From positions 1 through 64,000 of the forward strand of contig JAFDYF010000056.1 in the NCBI GenBank assembly GCA_018267575.1: a stretch of 64,000 nucleotides of DNA. The letters are read 5' to 3'. The notes beneath the pieces are model-generated. The model saw only the letters and a list, made by a program, of their open reading frames with translations, ran no database searches and was not told the DNA's origin. Below are positions 19,205 to 28,608 of the stretch, in pieces. The position numbers were made by a program, and so were the translations under genes. The stretch is from Bacteroidota bacterium (GTDB lineage Bacteria; Bacteroidota; Bacteroidia; Chitinophagales; Chitinophagaceae). How positions within the stretch are numbered: the first letter of the stretch is position 1; every line of letters starts with the position of its first letter.

Positions 19205-20059
19205 ATGCAGCAACCTTTATATCATATAGAAGCGGACCATATCAGTACTGAGGATTTTATGTCCTGCAGGCTGGTCATTTTTGTGGATGCATCCATGATT
19301 GGTTATCTGATAATGAATACGGATAATTTGCAATTGTTGTCGATGAAGTTTTTTCAATATGGATTGGACGAAGGCATACAACAGGAGGATGTGATCCGGG
19401 AAGTATTTTTTGACGATGGTTTGTTTGCAAAAGAAATGAAGGAAACACTGCTGGTGTACAATTTTCCAGATAGTGAGTTGGTACCTGAAACCTATTTTGA
19501 GGAGTCTTTGACTAAAGCCTATACAGAATTGACTCATGGGAACCTCGGTAAGGGTGTTTTTTTTAGCGAAAAAGTGCCTTGGTGGGATATCTGCAACGCC
19601 TACCGACTGCCTGCAAACCTGCACAAACTATTGCAATACAAATTCCCGAATGCAAAAATTTGGCATAACCATAGTCTGCTCCTAAAAAGTTTTAAGAAAT
19701 ATAATCTGCCGGAAGCACCGGAAAGTTTGAGAGCCATTTTTTATAAAGGAAGTTTGCTGTTATCGGTTTGGAAAAAAAGCCAGCTTCAGTTTTTGCAGAG
19801 TTTCGCATATACAGAGGCTGATGATGTGCATTGGTTCATATTGAATTGTTGCCAGCAGTTGGGTATTAGCCAACAGGATGCCCATTTGCAAATAAGCGGT
19901 TTTATAGAAAAAAGTTCGGCTATTTTTCAGGGGTTGGAAAAACTTTTCCCAAAAATTTCCTATGATGAGCCGGCTGGCAGTATTGGTAATAATGCTTTGC
20001 TCAAAGATTACCCTCTTTACTATTTTTCATCTTTTTTGAAAATAGCTTCATGCGTATAA
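19205..20059 (+). CDS. DUF3822 family protein
   Basis: The 284-residue product matches the Bacteroidota-specific DUF3822 family in length, context and the N-terminal pattern SCRLVIFVDASMIGYLIMN. No catalytic motif is evident; members have been likened to an actin-like fold. The ATG at 19205 is preferred over TTG at 19190. It overlaps rsmD by 10 bp, so the two are probably co-translated, as is common in this phylum. Function is unknown. Confidence 0.8.
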   Translation: MQQPLYHIEADHISTEDFMSCRLVIFVDASMIGYLIMNTDNLQLLSMKFFQYGLDEGIQQEDVIREVFFDDGLFAKEMKETLLVYNFPDSELVPETYFEESLTKAYTELTHGNLGKGVFFSEKVPWWDICNAYRLPANLHKLLQYKFPNAKIWHNHSLLLKSFKKYNLPEAPESLRAIFYKGSLLLSVWKKSQLQFLQSFAYTEADDVHWFILNCCQQLGISQQDAHLQISGFIEKSSAIFQGLEKLFPKISYDEPAGSIGNNALLKDYPLYYFSSFLKIASCV

Positions 20060-20604
20060 TTGCCGGGGATTTGGGCGGCAGAAAAATTACACCCCCATCC
20101 AAAATGCCGCATACCAGGCCCACCACGGATATTGCCAAGGAAGGGCTTTTTAATATTCTCCAAAACCATATCGATTTTGAAGGTTTAAAAAGCTTGGATC
20201 TGTTTGGTGGCACTGGCAGCATTAGTTATGAATTGGCTTCCAGAGGGGCAAGCGAGCTGACCATTATTGAAAAAGATCCGGTGATGAACGAATTCATCAA
20301 AAAAACAGCAGCCATGCTTCATCTGAAAAATTTCCAGGTACTTAAAATTGATGTGTTCCGTTTTCTGGAGCAATGTGCGGAACAGTTCAATTTTATTTTT
20401 GCAGGGCCACCCTACGCTTTGGGCAATATCGATGATCTTCCCAAATTGATTGTAGAGCGGAAATTGTTGCTACCAAACGGATGGTTTGTATTGGAGCATA
20501 CGCCAAGGAACAACTATAAGGGCTATCCTCTTTTTGCTGCTGAACGGAATTATGGCACCACCCTTTTTTCATTTTTTGTAAACAAGGAAGAAGGCCAACC
20601 ATGA
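20050..20604 (+). CDS. rsmD: 16S rRNA (guanine-966-N2) methyltransferase
   Basis: It methylates G966 of 16S rRNA with S-adenosylmethionine. The SAM-binding motif I is LDLFGGTGSISYELASRGA, and RPTTDIAKEGLFNIL is the typical N-terminal signature. The catalytic motif, usually (D/N)PPY, reads GPPY here (Gly119-Tyr122). The length of 184 residues is normal. It overlaps the DUF3822 gene by 10 bp. Confidence 0.9.
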   Translation: MRIIAGDLGGRKITPPSKMPHTRPTTDIAKEGLFNILQNHIDFEGLKSLDLFGGTGSISYELASRGASELTIIEKDPVMNEFIKKTAAMLHLKNFQVLKIDVFRFLEQCAEQFNFIFAGPPYALGNIDDLPKLIVERKLLLPNGWFVLEHTPRNNYKGYPLFAAERNYGTTLFSFFVNKEEGQP

Positions 20605-20716
20605 TGGATGATTGATGAAATCGGGGACCTTTTATAACAATTAGTACTAGCCAACAATTGTAAATGCTTCAATTTCCTGAACAAAATCAACCTTTTAGCT
20701 GTTCTTAGATAAAACG

Positions 20717-20724
20717 TACCTTTG
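20717..20724 (+). promoter_or_regulatory. -7 promoter element of lpxK
   Basis: TACCTTTG is an exact TAnnTTTG box 25 bp before the ATG at 20749. It overlaps the TTG at 20722 that opens the longest frame, which supports the ATG as start. Confidence 0.6.
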
Positions 20725-20748
20725 GTTTGCTCCCTCAGAGCCGTATTT

Positions 20749-21828
20749 ATGAATTTGAATTTCCCATTGTTAAAGCCAGTACGGATACTTTTATTCCCCT
20801 TTTCATTGGTTTATGCCTTGATTATTATCATCAGGAACTGGTGTTTCGATAAAAATATCTTTTCCTCCACATCATTTAACCTACCTGTTATTTGTGTGGG
20901 CAATCTGGCAGTCGGTGGCACCGGCAAGTCGCCCATGGTTGAGTTTCTGATCAAAAATTTGAAACCGGATTTTGCGCTTGCAGTGTTGAGCCGGGGTTAT
21001 AAACGAAAAACGAGAGGGTATGCATTAGCCAACGAAATGTCAACGGCCTTGGATATTGGCGATGAACCGATGCAGTTCCATAATAAGTTTCCGGATGTGG
21101 CGATTGCCGTAGGCGAAGAAAGGATTGTAGCCATCCCGCAGTTGTTGCACGATCGGCCTGGCACACAGGCGATCATTCTGGACGATGCGTTTCAGCACCG
21201 CAGTGTGAAGGCAGGCTTAAATATTTTGTTGACGGATTATAATAATCTTTTTACCCGCGATTGGTATTTGCCCACTGGTGATCTTCGGGACAGTAAGAAA
21301 AGTTATGAACGTTCGGATATAATAGTCGTTACCAAATGCAAGGAAGAATTGACGATGAAGGAAAGATTGGAAATAACTACGGAGATTGCCCCGCTCGGTC
21401 ATCAAACGGTTTTCTTTTCAACGATACAATATGGGTTGGCCTACCATATCATCAACAAAAAATCTTATTTGGTAAATGATAAGACTGAAGTGTTACTGGT
21501 AACAGGCATTGCAAACCCGGATCAATTGAAAAAATACTTGTTGCGCAAGTCGAAGACTTATTATGAGATTAGCTATAATGATCATTATATTTATACGATT
21601 GATGACCTGAACGAAATCGTCCGTCGATTCAATGCCATCAGCGCTTCCAACAAGATTATACTAACCACGGAGAAGGATGCGGTGCGGCTCATGAAATTCC
21701 AACAGGAACTTTCAGGGATGCCATTTTATGTGATACCCATCGAGCCAAGTATTTTATTTGGGGAGGGGGGCAAGTTCATCAGTTTAGTGAAAAATTTTAT
21801 TAAGGATTTTAAAGAAATTAAAGATTAA
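20749..21828 (+). CDS. lpxK: Tetraacyldisaccharide 4'-kinase
   Basis: It phosphorylates the 4' position of the lipid A precursor at the inner membrane. An N-terminal membrane helix (PVRILLFPFSLVYALIIII) is followed by the P-loop NLAVGGTGKSP. LSRGYKRKTRGY and IILDDAFQHRSVK are typical of the family. The length of 359 residues is normal. The start was chosen by the -7 box. The stop codon shares one base with the start of rnr (TAATG), so the two genes are coupled. Confidence 0.93.
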   Translation: MNLNFPLLKPVRILLFPFSLVYALIIIIRNWCFDKNIFSSTSFNLPVICVGNLAVGGTGKSPMVEFLIKNLKPDFALAVLSRGYKRKTRGYALANEMSTALDIGDEPMQFHNKFPDVAIAVGEERIVAIPQLLHDRPGTQAIILDDAFQHRSVKAGLNILLTDYNNLFTRDWYLPTGDLRDSKKSYERSDIIVVTKCKEELTMKERLEITTEIAPLGHQTVFFSTIQYGLAYHIINKKSYLVNDKTEVLLVTGIANPDQLKKYLLRKSKTYYEISYNDHYIYTIDDLNEIVRRFNAISASNKIILTTEKDAVRLMKFQQELSGMPFYVIPIEPSILFGEGGKFISLVKNFIKDFKEIKD

Positions 21829-23834
21829 TGTCAAAAAAGAAAGATAAAAGTAAAAAAAAGAAAACATCCGATGGGAATCTCACAAAAGGGGTTCTCGATG
21901 TAACCCGCTCTGGGATTGGTTTTGTGAGCCTCGAAAATCGCGAGCAGGATGTGATGATTCGTCCCAACGATTTTAACACCGCACTTCATGGTGATACGGT
22001 TAGGGTAGAGATTATTAGCAAGGCCTCCAAGAGTGGGCGTGTGCAGGGACGTGTGGTGGAAGTGGTAGATCGTAAACAAACAGAATTTCTGGGCCGTTTG
22101 GAATTGAGCAATGCGTTTGCGTTTTTTATAGCAGAAACAGATAAGCCCATGCCCGATATTTTTGTGCCGTTGTCAAAATTGAACGGTGCAAAAAACAATG
22201 ACCGTGTGATTGTGCGCATTACCGAGTGGGAAAAGAACAAGAAACCGCAAGGTGAGGTGATTGAAGTGATGAACAGCGACGATGAGAATGATAAGGCGAT
22301 GAAAGAGATTTTGCTGGAAGCGGGATTCCCCATCTTCTTCCCAGAATCTGTGATTGAAGAGTCGGAAAGGATTCCCGATATCATTTCGACCGAGGAGATT
22401 GCAAAGCGGAAAGATATTCGTGATATACTCACGTTTACCATTGATCCTGCAGATGCAAAGGATTTTGATGATGCTATTTCATTCCGTAAACTGAAAGATG
22501 GGAATTATGAAATAGGAGTTCACATCGCGGATGTGAGTCATTATCTAGAACCAGATTCTGCACTGGATAAGGAAGCTTATACACGGGCCACATCCGTCTA
22601 TCTCCCCGACCGTGTGAACCCCATGCTGCCTGAACGCATCTCCAATGAGCTTTGTTCACTGAGGCCGCATGAGGACAAACTCACTTTTTCGGCCATCTTC
22701 CAAATGACCCCCAAGTCGGAAGTAAAGCAATATTGGTTGGGCAAAACCGTGATGCATTCCGACCATCGCTTTACTTATGAGGAAGTGCAGGAAATGATTG
22801 AGCAAAAAGAAGGTCCGCATCAGGAAGTGGTATTATTGCTAAATGAGTTGGCCCAGCGCTTGCGCAAACAACGGTTTAAAAAAGGAGCTATCAATTTTTC
22901 ATCCACGGAAGTTCGTTTCAAACTGGATGAGAAAGGAAAGCCCATCGGAGTAGTGGTAAAAGAAAGCAAGGAAGCCCACCAATTGATTGAAGAGTTTATG
23001 TTGTTGGCAAACAAAACCGTTGCTGAAAAAGTATCTAAAATCAAAATAGATAAAAAACCAATCCCATTCCCATATCGGGTGCATGATACGCCTGATAAAG
23101 AAAAGCTCTTGCCATTTATTGAATTTGCAAAAAAATATGGGCACGAGTTCGATACCGAATCACCCAAAAAAATTGCAGAATCATTTAACCAAATGCTTTT
23201 GGATGTTCAAGGAAAACCAGAGCAGCATGTGCTGGAACAATTGGGTATCCGCACCATGGCCAAGGCCGTTTACACCTCAGAAAATATTGGTCATTATGGT
23301 TTGGGTTTTGAACATTATTGCCATTTTACTTCCCCAATTCGTCGATACCCCGATGTAATGGTGCATCGGATTTTGGAAGAATGTTTGAATGATGATATTG
23401 AAATTGATAAAAAATTAGAAGCCAAATGCAAGCATTCCAGCGAACGGGAACGTGCAGCAATGGAAAGCGAGCGGGCGGCTAATAAATATAAACAAGTAGA
23501 GTATCTTCAGAATTTTATTGGGGATGAATTTGAAGGAGTGATTAGTGGTGTGGCGAGTTTTGGTTTTTGGGTAGAAACCGTACAGCATAAATGCGAGGGG
23601 TTGGTAAGCCTGAACAGTTTAATGAGCTATGATGATTTCAGGTTGGTAGATGGCGAATACTGTTTGGCTGGAAGACGCAGTGGGCGCAGGTTTCGTATGG
23701 GTGATAAAATTACCATCAAAGTGGTTTCGGCAAACCTTGGCAAACGTCAACTTGATTATGAATGGGTGATCGCCGCTGGCATCAAAACTGATACTCCGGA
23801 ACCGATAGTAAAGAAGAAGAAAAAGAAAAGCTAA
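21828..23834 (+). CDS. rnr: Ribonuclease R (RNB-family 3'-5' exoribonuclease)
   Basis: The product degrades structured RNA processively from the 3' end. After a Lys-rich tail (KKKDKSKKKK) come cold-shock-like RNA-binding domains, the RNB catalytic core with IDPADAKDFDDAI (its Asp residues coordinate Mg2+), SVYLPDRVNPMLPERISNELCSL and FTSPIRRYPDVMVHR, then a C-terminal S1 domain (FEGVISGVASFGFWVE). At 668 residues it is shorter than E. coli RNase R (813), lacking the N-terminal helix-turn-helix extension. It ends with a Lys-rich tail. Confidence 0.94.
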   Translation: MSKKKDKSKKKKTSDGNLTKGVLDVTRSGIGFVSLENREQDVMIRPNDFNTALHGDTVRVEIISKASKSGRVQGRVVEVVDRKQTEFLGRLELSNAFAFFIAETDKPMPDIFVPLSKLNGAKNNDRVIVRITEWEKNKKPQGEVIEVMNSDDENDKAMKEILLEAGFPIFFPESVIEESERIPDIISTEEIAKRKDIRDILTFTIDPADAKDFDDAISFRKLKDGNYEIGVHIADVSHYLEPDSALDKEAYTRATSVYLPDRVNPMLPERISNELCSLRPHEDKLTFSAIFQMTPKSEVKQYWLGKTVMHSDHRFTYEEVQEMIEQKEGPHQEVVLLLNELAQRLRKQRFKKGAINFSSTEVRFKLDEKGKPIGVVVKESKEAHQLIEEFMLLANKTVAEKVSKIKIDKKPIPFPYRVHDTPDKEKLLPFIEFAKKYGHEFDTESPKKIAESFNQMLLDVQGKPEQHVLEQLGIRTMAKAVYTSENIGHYGLGFEHYCHFTSPIRRYPDVMVHRILEECLNDDIEIDKKLEAKCKHSSERERAAMESERAANKYKQVEYLQNFIGDEFEGVISGVASFGFWVETVQHKCEGLVSLNSLMSYDDFRLVDGEYCLAGRRSGRRFRMGDKITIKVVSANLGKRQLDYEWVIAAGIKTDTPEPIVKKKKKKS

Positions 23835-23865
23835 TTAATCATTTGAGACAGTAAAGTATTTGCAT

Positions 23866-24831
23866 ATGCATTCCTTCGAAGAATTGTCAAAAGAATTTGC
23901 ATCTAGGTTCAGCACCAAACATTTTCCAAGTCAGCCAGTAAACTTGTACGGTCCAGCAGATTATTTTTTATCCTTGGGCGGCAAGCGGATCCGACCTGTG
24001 CTTTGTCTGATGGCAAACGAATTGTTCGATGAAATGAATCCCGATGCTTGGTATGCTGCTAACGCCATTGAATTGTTCCACAATTTTACTTTGATCCATG
24101 ATGACATTATGGACAAAGCACCTTTGCGAAGGGGCATGCAGACTGTTCATGAAAAGTATGGAATGGCTTCGGCATTATTAGCAGGGGATGTGATGTTGGT
24201 AGTGGCTTATGATTATTTAAATAGAGCTGATGCCACTTATCTGCAAAAAATTGTGAAGGTGTTTAACCAGATAGCCAAAGAGGTTTGTGAAGGCCAGCAG
24301 ATAGATATGGATTTTGAAACAAAGGAAAATGTGACCATGGACGAATACCTGCACATGATCAAACTGAAGACATCTGTATTATTGGCCGGAAGTCTGCAGA
24401 TTGGCAGTATACTCGGTGGGGCGGGTGATGGTAACCAACAACATTTGTATGAATTTGGAAAAAACTTGGGTCTCGCTTTTCAGGTGCAAGATGATTATCT
24501 CGATGCATTTGGCGACCCCAAAAAATTTGGCAAGCAGGTAGGTGGCGATATCCTTGCCAATAAAAAAACTTTTTTATTGATTAGGGCATTGGAAGTAGCT
24601 AATGATGTACAGAAAAAAGAAATCAAGGATTTAATGCAATCCAACACTGAGCATAAAGTGGAGCGCATACTTTCCATCTTCAAATCCTGTGGCGTGGATG
24701 CCTGGGCCAATCAACTAAAAGAGAAATTTTTGGAAGAGTCCTTGAAACAGCTCGATGATGTCGCCGTGCTTTCTTCAAGGAAAAAGCATCTTATGGACCT
24801 TGCAGGTGCACTTATACAGAGAGAATACTAA
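23866..24831 (+). CDS. Polyprenyl diphosphate synthase
   Basis: It condenses isopentenyl diphosphate onto an allylic diphosphate. The first Asp-rich motif is LIHDDIMDKAPLRRG and the second FQVQDDYLDAFG. GGKRIRPVLCLMA near residue 40 is typical. Residues before the first motif include His and Phe, which set chain length, but I cannot say whether the product is C15, C20 or longer. Length is 322 residues. The ATG at 23866 is used; it lies 31 bp after rnr. Confidence 0.9.
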   Translation: MHSFEELSKEFASRFSTKHFPSQPVNLYGPADYFLSLGGKRIRPVLCLMANELFDEMNPDAWYAANAIELFHNFTLIHDDIMDKAPLRRGMQTVHEKYGMASALLAGDVMLVVAYDYLNRADATYLQKIVKVFNQIAKEVCEGQQIDMDFETKENVTMDEYLHMIKLKTSVLLAGSLQIGSILGGAGDGNQQHLYEFGKNLGLAFQVQDDYLDAFGDPKKFGKQVGGDILANKKTFLLIRALEVANDVQKKEIKDLMQSNTEHKVERILSIFKSCGVDAWANQLKEKFLEESLKQLDDVAVLSSRKKHLMDLAGALIQREY

Positions 24832-24967
24832 TATTGATATTTTAGTTGTTCGACTGCTGGAAAATCAAGATCCTGTTGACTTTTAGCGGTCGATGAGTAA
24901 GGAAAATAATTTCTATCCTTTGTCTTGTTTATTACTATCGGAATTTCTTTAATTTGCCAGCGCAACC

Positions 24968-26620
24968 ATGCTCAAACAGCTACACATATCTAATTACGCG
25001 ATTATCGACGAGATCAAGATTGATTTTTCGGGCAAGCTCAATGTGATTACCGGTGAAACGGGTGCGGGAAAATCGATCCTTATGGGCGCATTGTCCCTCA
25101 TACTCGGCGACCGGGCTGAGACCAATGTGCTGATGGACCGGGAGAAGAAATGTTTTGTGGAGGGTATTTTTTTGGTGGAAGGAAAAAAAGAAGTCAAGAA
25201 GTTTTTAAAAGAAAATGATTTGGACGCCGAAGAAGAGCTGGTGATCAGAAGAGAAATCGCCACCAACGGAAAATCTCGGGCATTTATCAACGATACCCCC
25301 GTAAACCTAGTACAGTTAAGGGTTTTGAGCAGTATGCTGGTGGACCTACATCGGCAGTTTGATACCTTGGAACTCGGCGAATCGGATTTTCAGCGAGAGG
25401 TGTTGGACGCATTGGCCAATAACGCCGATTTGTTGAACGAATACCAATCCGGTTTCAGGAAACTGACCCTTGCAAAAAAGGAGTTATTAGAACTTCAAGA
25501 ACAGAAAGCTCAGTTCAACAAAGAATTTGATTATAATAAATTCCTCTTTGATGAGCTGCAAGAATTGGGATTGAAAGAAAATGAGCTGGAAGATTTGGAC
25601 AATGAGTTGAAGCTATTGAGCAATTCGGAAGATATTAAAACGGCGCTGACCAAAACATTTTTTGAATTGAAGGAATCCGAGCAGCCGATTGTGCAACAGT
25701 TGAAAACGTCCATCAATCAATTGCAGCCTTTTTCCTCTTATCACCCTAGTTTGCCAGAACTTTTACAACGCCTGCAATCCACGCAGATTGAGTTGCAGGA
25801 TATCGCATCCGAAATTGAAGTGGTGAACGATGGGGTGAACTACGATCCCAAACGTATTGAGGAAATCAATGAACGGGTTTCGAACGGATATAAATTGCTG
25901 AAAAAACATGGGGCACAAAATACCAATGAACTGATTGGGATAAAAAATTCACTGGAAGAAAAATTGCAAGCTGTTTTTAATATCGATGAAAATATCGTAG
26001 CAAAAGAAAAGCTGACCCATCAACTGCTTGAGCAAGCAACCAAGCAAGCCGAGCTTTTGTCAAAGAACCGGAAAGCGCAGATAAAACCATTTGAGGAAAA
26101 GGTAAACAAATTGTTGGCGCAAGTGGGCATGCCCAATGCCCGTTTGAAAGTACAATTAGTGTCTGGTGAATTGAATGTTTATGGAATAGATAGGGTGGAG
26201 TTTTTGTTTGATGCCAATAAGAGCAATCGTTTCGAACCCATCCGTAAAGTGGCTTCTGGCGGTGAATTGAGCCGATTGATGCTTTGCATAAAATCATTGG
26301 TGGCACAGTCCATTGACTTAGCCACTTTGATTTTTGACGAGATCGACACGGGCATTTCGGGTGAAGCGGCCAAGCAAGTGGGCATTATTCTGAAAGGGCT
26401 TTCTAAGCAACGCCAAATTATTTGCATCACCCACCAGCCACAGATTGCCGGAAAGGCCGATGCCCATTATTTTGTGTACAAGGAAATAAAGAACGATGCG
26501 GTGAAAACCAATTTACGCATACTCACGCAAGATGAACGGATTACCAACATCGCCAAAATGTTGAGCGGAGAAAAACCCACTGCCGCAGCACTAGAAAACG
26601 CCAAGGAATTGCTTAATTAG
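24968..26620 (+). CDS. recN: DNA repair protein RecN
   Basis: RecN is an SMC-like ATPase acting early in double-strand break repair. Walker A is GETGAGKSIL near the N-terminus and is split from the C-terminal ATPase half by a coiled coil (about residues 160-370, rich in Leu, Glu, Lys and Gln). The C-terminus holds the signature VASGGELSRLMLCIKS and the Walker B LIFDEIDTGISGEAA. Length of 550 residues is normal. No LexA-like box is recognisable upstream. Confidence 0.96.
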   Translation: MLKQLHISNYAIIDEIKIDFSGKLNVITGETGAGKSILMGALSLILGDRAETNVLMDREKKCFVEGIFLVEGKKEVKKFLKENDLDAEEELVIRREIATNGKSRAFINDTPVNLVQLRVLSSMLVDLHRQFDTLELGESDFQREVLDALANNADLLNEYQSGFRKLTLAKKELLELQEQKAQFNKEFDYNKFLFDELQELGLKENELEDLDNELKLLSNSEDIKTALTKTFFELKESEQPIVQQLKTSINQLQPFSSYHPSLPELLQRLQSTQIELQDIASEIEVVNDGVNYDPKRIEEINERVSNGYKLLKKHGAQNTNELIGIKNSLEEKLQAVFNIDENIVAKEKLTHQLLEQATKQAELLSKNRKAQIKPFEEKVNKLLAQVGMPNARLKVQLVSGELNVYGIDRVEFLFDANKSNRFEPIRKVASGGELSRLMLCIKSLVAQSIDLATLIFDEIDTGISGEAAKQVGIILKGLSKQRQIICITHQPQIAGKADAHYFVYKEIKNDAVKTNLRILTQDERITNIAKMLSGEKPTAAALENAKELLN

Positions 26621-26634
26621 CAAATTCAAAAGCA

Positions 26635-26841
26635 ATGAAAATGCGCTCCCTGCTTATTTTTCTCGTCATTTGCTTTTCGGTAGGTCTGGCTTTTTATTTA
26701 AACAAAAGGCTGCAAAAATGGACCCAGCCACGCAAATCCTTACTGCGACTGGGTTTTTATATATTTTCAGCATTTGCTTTGGTGTTTATATATGCTTTTT
26801 TACTGGTTTGGGCAATTGCTCATATATTCCCATTGCAATGA
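26635..26841 (+). CDS. Small two-helix membrane protein
   Basis: The 68-residue product has two hydrophobic segments, LLIFLVICFSVGLAFYL and YIFSAFALVFIYAFLLVWAIA, joined by a basic loop (NKRLQKWTQPRKSLLR). It begins 14 bp after recN and ends 42 bp before fabI. ATG at 26635 or 26641 is possible. No family is recognised; the positively charged loop suggests it faces the cytoplasm. Confidence 0.6.
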   Translation: MKMRSLLIFLVICFSVGLAFYLNKRLQKWTQPRKSLLRLGFYIFSAFALVFIYAFLLVWAIAHIFPLQ

Positions 26842-26883
26842 ATAACTTCTTATTTTTACGGCCAATTATAAAAAGCGATCCAT

Positions 26884-27696
26884 ATGTCACACAATTTATT
26901 GAAAGGGAAAAAGGGAATTATTTTCGGCGCATTGGATGAAAAATCCATTGCATGGAGAACGGCTTTACGCTGTCATGAAGAAGGAGCGGAATTGGTATTG
27001 AGCAATGCGCCGGTGGCTTTGCGCATGGGCGAGATAAAAGTATTGGCAGAAAAAGTGAATGCACCGATTGTTGGTGCGGATGTCACCAATATGGACGACC
27101 TGAAGAATTTGTTCGAAACAGCAATGAAACATTTCAATGGCGGCATCGATTTCGTTTTGCACTCCATCGGAATGGGATTGAACGTACGGAAGGGGAAAAA
27201 ATATACAGAGTTGGATTATGGGTTCAATCAAAAAACATTGGATATATCGGCCATGTCACTGCACCGTGTTTTGCGCACGGCTTGGGATATGGATGCCATT
27301 AATGAACATGGTAGCGTGATTTCACTTACTTATATCGCGGCACAAAGGGTATTCCCTGATTATAGTGAAATGGCGGATGCCAAGGCCTTATTGGAAAGTG
27401 TAACCAGAAGTTTCGGTTATCACTATGGTATTCGAAAAAAAGTAAGGGTGAATACGGTTTCGCAATCGCCTACCCGTACTACGGCAGGTAGCGGGATTAA
27501 AGGTTTTGATGGTTTTATCAATTTTGCAGAAAAAATGAGCCCTCTTGGCAATGCGACTGCGGATGAATGTGCGGATTATTGTGTGACCCTGTTTAGCGAC
27601 CTGACCAAGATGGTAACCATGCAGAACCTTTTCCACGATGGCGGCTTTTCTACCACGGGGATTACCGCAGATGTCATTGAACAAATGGAAAAATAG
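26884..27696 (+). CDS. fabI: Enoyl-[acyl-carrier-protein] reductase (NADH)
   Basis: It catalyses the last reduction of each fatty-acid elongation cycle. It has the short-chain dehydrogenase fold with the FabI-type nucleotide motif (GALDEKSIAWRTAL). The active-site region is LTYIAAQRVFPDYSEMADAKA, with two Tyr and Lys in FabI spacing. The length of 270 residues is usual. This type is the target of triclosan. It is followed 2 bp later by the SemiSWEET gene. Confidence 0.95.
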   Translation: MSHNLLKGKKGIIFGALDEKSIAWRTALRCHEEGAELVLSNAPVALRMGEIKVLAEKVNAPIVGADVTNMDDLKNLFETAMKHFNGGIDFVLHSIGMGLNVRKGKKYTELDYGFNQKTLDISAMSLHRVLRTAWDMDAINEHGSVISLTYIAAQRVFPDYSEMADAKALLESVTRSFGYHYGIRKKVRVNTVSQSPTRTTAGSGIKGFDGFINFAEKMSPLGNATADECADYCVTLFSDLTKMVTMQNLFHDGGFSTTGITADVIEQMEK

Positions 27697-27698
27697 AT

Positions 27699-27956
27699 AT
27701 GCCTTGGATTGAATATGTTGGTCTGCTAGGCGCTTTTTTATCCGCCATCACTTTTATACCTCAAGTTATAAAGGCTTGGCAGACCAAAAGTGTTGGCGAC
27801 CTCAGTCTGATGATGTTGCTAATCGTTTTTTCCAGTGTGATTGTTTGGCTGGTTTATGGGTTCTATTTGCATTTAATGCCTGTGATCATTGCCAATTCCA
27901 TCATCTTTTTCTTATCACTTCTATTGCTTTATTTCAAGTTCACTTTTAAGAAATAA
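27699..27956 (+). CDS. SemiSWEET sugar transporter
   Basis: The 85-residue product has three transmembrane segments and the PQ-loop FIPQVIKAWQTKSVGDLS of the MtN3/SemiSWEET family; two copies form a pore that moves sugars along their gradient. The second segment SLMMLLIVFSSVIVWLVYGFYLH and the third complete the unit. It starts 2 bp after fabI and a terminator follows. Substrate unknown. Confidence 0.88.
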   Translation: MPWIEYVGLLGAFLSAITFIPQVIKAWQTKSVGDLSLMMLLIVFSSVIVWLVYGFYLHLMPVIIANSIIFFLSLLLLYFKFTFKK

Positions 27957-27998
27957 TTTCAGTGTAATGTTATATCCCAGTCTGACTAAATGAAATAA

Positions 27999-28026
27999 AA
28001 AAAGGCTGTTTTTTACAGCCTTTTTT
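27999..28026. terminator. Bidirectional intrinsic terminator
   Basis: AAAAAGGCTGT (27999-28009) and ACAGCCTTTTT (28015-28025) form a perfect stem around five T. It separates the convergent SemiSWEET and DUF2795 genes and has A- and T-runs on both sides. Confidence 0.9.
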
Positions 28027-28080
28027 ATTCTTACAATCTTTTTAGAGTTTTGACAATCAGAATAATCAGATAAATTCATG

Positions 28081-28302
28081 TCAATATTCGTCCTCGTTAA
28101 AAAAGAAATCTTCCTGAGAGGGGTAGTCGGGCCAGATATCATCAATCGCTTCATAAATCTCACCTTCATCTTCCAGTTCCTGCAGGTTCTCCACTACTTC
28201 AATCGGCGCGCCAGAGCGAATGGCATAGTCGATCAGTTCGTCTTTCGTGGCAGGCCATGGTGCGTCTTCAAGGTAACTTGCTAATTCAAGTGTCCAAAAC
28301 AT
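28081..28302 (-). CDS. DUF2795 family small acidic protein
   Basis: The 73-residue product shows the DUF2795 pattern: LASYLEDAPWPATKDELIDYAIRSGAP followed by VVENLQELEDEGEIYEAIDDIWPDY. It is strongly acidic and has no membrane segment. Members are widespread in Bacteroidota and Actinobacteria with no assigned function. It is monocistronic, with its own terminator. Confidence 0.88.
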   Translation of the reverse strand: MFWTLELASYLEDAPWPATKDELIDYAIRSGAPIEVVENLQELEDEGEIYEAIDDIWPDYPSQEDFFFNEDEY

Positions 28303-28608
28303 CTTTATCTGGTTTAGTTTGCTAAATAGTTTTTATAAGACAGATAAAATCCTGGTTTGTTCATTTTTTTTCAAACATTCCTACTGCCCAAATTTCCCGC
28401 AAAAGTAATTTTTAAAACGAGAATTCCAAATCATTGTTTTGTGAATGCAAAAATGATTTCAGTAAATTTAGGCCCTACCCGGTCAACAGGCTCGTCCCTG
28501 ACTTGTCGGTTAGTGCAAAAGGGGGGTAAATATTGCCTCGTTTAAGCTTAACAGAGGGTTTCCGTTGGCCAGGTAAGCCTTAAAACTATTTTCTATTAAA
28601 TTTGAATT
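28303..28608. other. 306-bp divergent intergenic region
   Basis: It lies between the divergent DUF2795 and LolD-like genes. TAAATTTG (28597-28604) is an exact -7 match but sits only 4 bp before the ATG at 28609, so it would give a leaderless transcript, and no -33 box is in place. A GC-rich stretch (28474-28515, with CCCGGTCAACAGG and TCCCTGACTTGTCGG) shares words with the palindrome at 11986-12035. I see nothing else. Confidence 0.35.

Noticed and set aside
21828..23834. RNase R truncated at the N-terminus
   Set aside because: The missing part is the helix-turn-helix extension; all cold-shock, RNB and S1 regions are present and the start is fixed by overlap with lpxK.
26670..26939. 89-codon frame overlapping the small membrane gene and fabI
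   Set aside because: It runs out of phase through two better-supported genes.
27963..28080. Attenuator or riboswitch between SemiSWEET and DUF2795
   Set aside because: The hairpin has runs on both sides and lies between convergent genes, so a bidirectional terminator explains it.
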